A stretch of 64,000 nucleotides of DNA. Source: Halogeometricum limi. GTDB taxonomy: Archaea > Halobacteriota > Halobacteria > Halobacteriales > Haloferacaceae. The stretch lies in NCBI RefSeq assembly GCF_900115785.1, contig NZ_FOYS01000004.1, positions 186,001 to 250,000 on the forward strand, read 5' to 3'. The notes below the pieces were generated by a model that saw only the letters and a program-made list of their open reading frames with translations, was not told the DNA's origin and searched no databases. Of the stretch, positions 63,910 to 64,000 are shown piece by piece. Within the stretch, counting starts at the first letter, position 1, and each line of letters begins with the position of its first letter. A program made the translations under genes and the position numbers.

Positions 63910-64000
63910 ATGATACATCAACGCGACGGCAGGCGGTCGGCGGAACTCGTCGAAGAGGTAGCACTCCGCGGGGAGCCGCAACAGCCGGTTTGTATGGCCG
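63910..64000 (+). CDS. Possible start of an unknown protein, truncated by the window end
   Basis: An ATG opens a frame (MIHQRDGRRSAELVEEVALR) that stays open to the last base. The 30 visible residues are charged and helical; too short to assign. It resembles the N-terminal helix of small haloarchaeal regulators, but this is a guess. Confidence 0.3.
   Translation, partial: MIHQRDGRRSAELVEEVALRGEPQQPVCMA

Overview
The window is a stretch of main-chromosome sequence from a halophilic archaeon of the class Halobacteria. The evidence is very high GC with strong third-position bias, strongly acidic proteins, archaeal ribosomal-protein and RNA polymerase operons, the archaeal mevalonate pathway with isopentenyl phosphate kinase, HalOD1 and Bat-type HTH signalling proteins, and promoters with a TATA box about 27 bases before an ATG (leaderless transcripts). 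Gene order resembles Haloferax/Halogeometricum-type genomes; that placement is from memory of synteny, not from a search.

Layout. 1-1.5 kb: the tail of moaA, a tandem universal stress protein and a thioredoxin. 1.8-8 kb: the translation/transcription superoperon tRNA-Ser, rps13-rps4-rps11-rpoD, tRNA-Leu, rpl18e-rpl13-rps9-rpoN-rpoK-eno-rps2. 8-18 kb: small unknowns, a zincin-type metalloprotease, a Dna2-like OB/nuclease/helicase and a large Lhr helicase. 18-21 kb: a metallo-beta-lactamase fold hydrolase, then mevalonate kinase and isopentenyl phosphate kinase. 21.4-22.5 kb: an M42 peptidase broken by a frameshift. 22.6-25.4 kb: rpl11 and rpl1-rpl10-rpl12, separated by a structured 283-base spacer. 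25.5-34.9 kb: a regulator and cupin, a permease, a zinc-ribbon miniprotein with EF-1beta, a Cys/Met-metabolism PLP enzyme, rpl21e-rpoF, DUF655-ksgA, an MscS channel and a HemK2-type methyltransferase. 35-40 kb: a sulfur/C1 group (two MetE-like proteins, a selenium-binding-protein/methanethiol-oxidase homologue coupled to a 2Fe-2S ferredoxin, and a divergent Tat-exported cupredoxin). 41-45 kb: rpl7ae-rps28e-rpl24e-ndk and tmcA. 45-51 kb: an HTH-GNAT fusion and an operon for ferredoxin plus EtfB-EtfA-EtfCX. 51.5-53.5 kb: an accessory pocket. 53.5-64 kb: cyclase, gltX, idsA, rnj, lsm-rpl37e, purF and a large PAS/GAF/Bat sensor-regulator.

The most unusual object is a 1,547-base element at 51770-53316. 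It has perfect 13-base terminal inverted repeats (GGCTCTGTTGAAA), is flanked by a perfect 8-base direct repeat (GAAGAAAG), and encodes membrane proteins but no recognisable transposase. Removing it together with one repeat copy joins two open frames into one 98-codon ORF. The ends and the 8-base duplication fit IS6-family rules, so it looks like a non-autonomous cargo transposon.

Other points of interest are the ferredoxin-EtfBA-EtfCX operon (possible electron bifurcation), the SBP56/ferredoxin/cupredoxin/MetE neighbourhood, several palindromic candidate operators that sit exactly at TATA boxes, and the hairpins around the L11-L1 junction. Most of the rest is conserved core genome.
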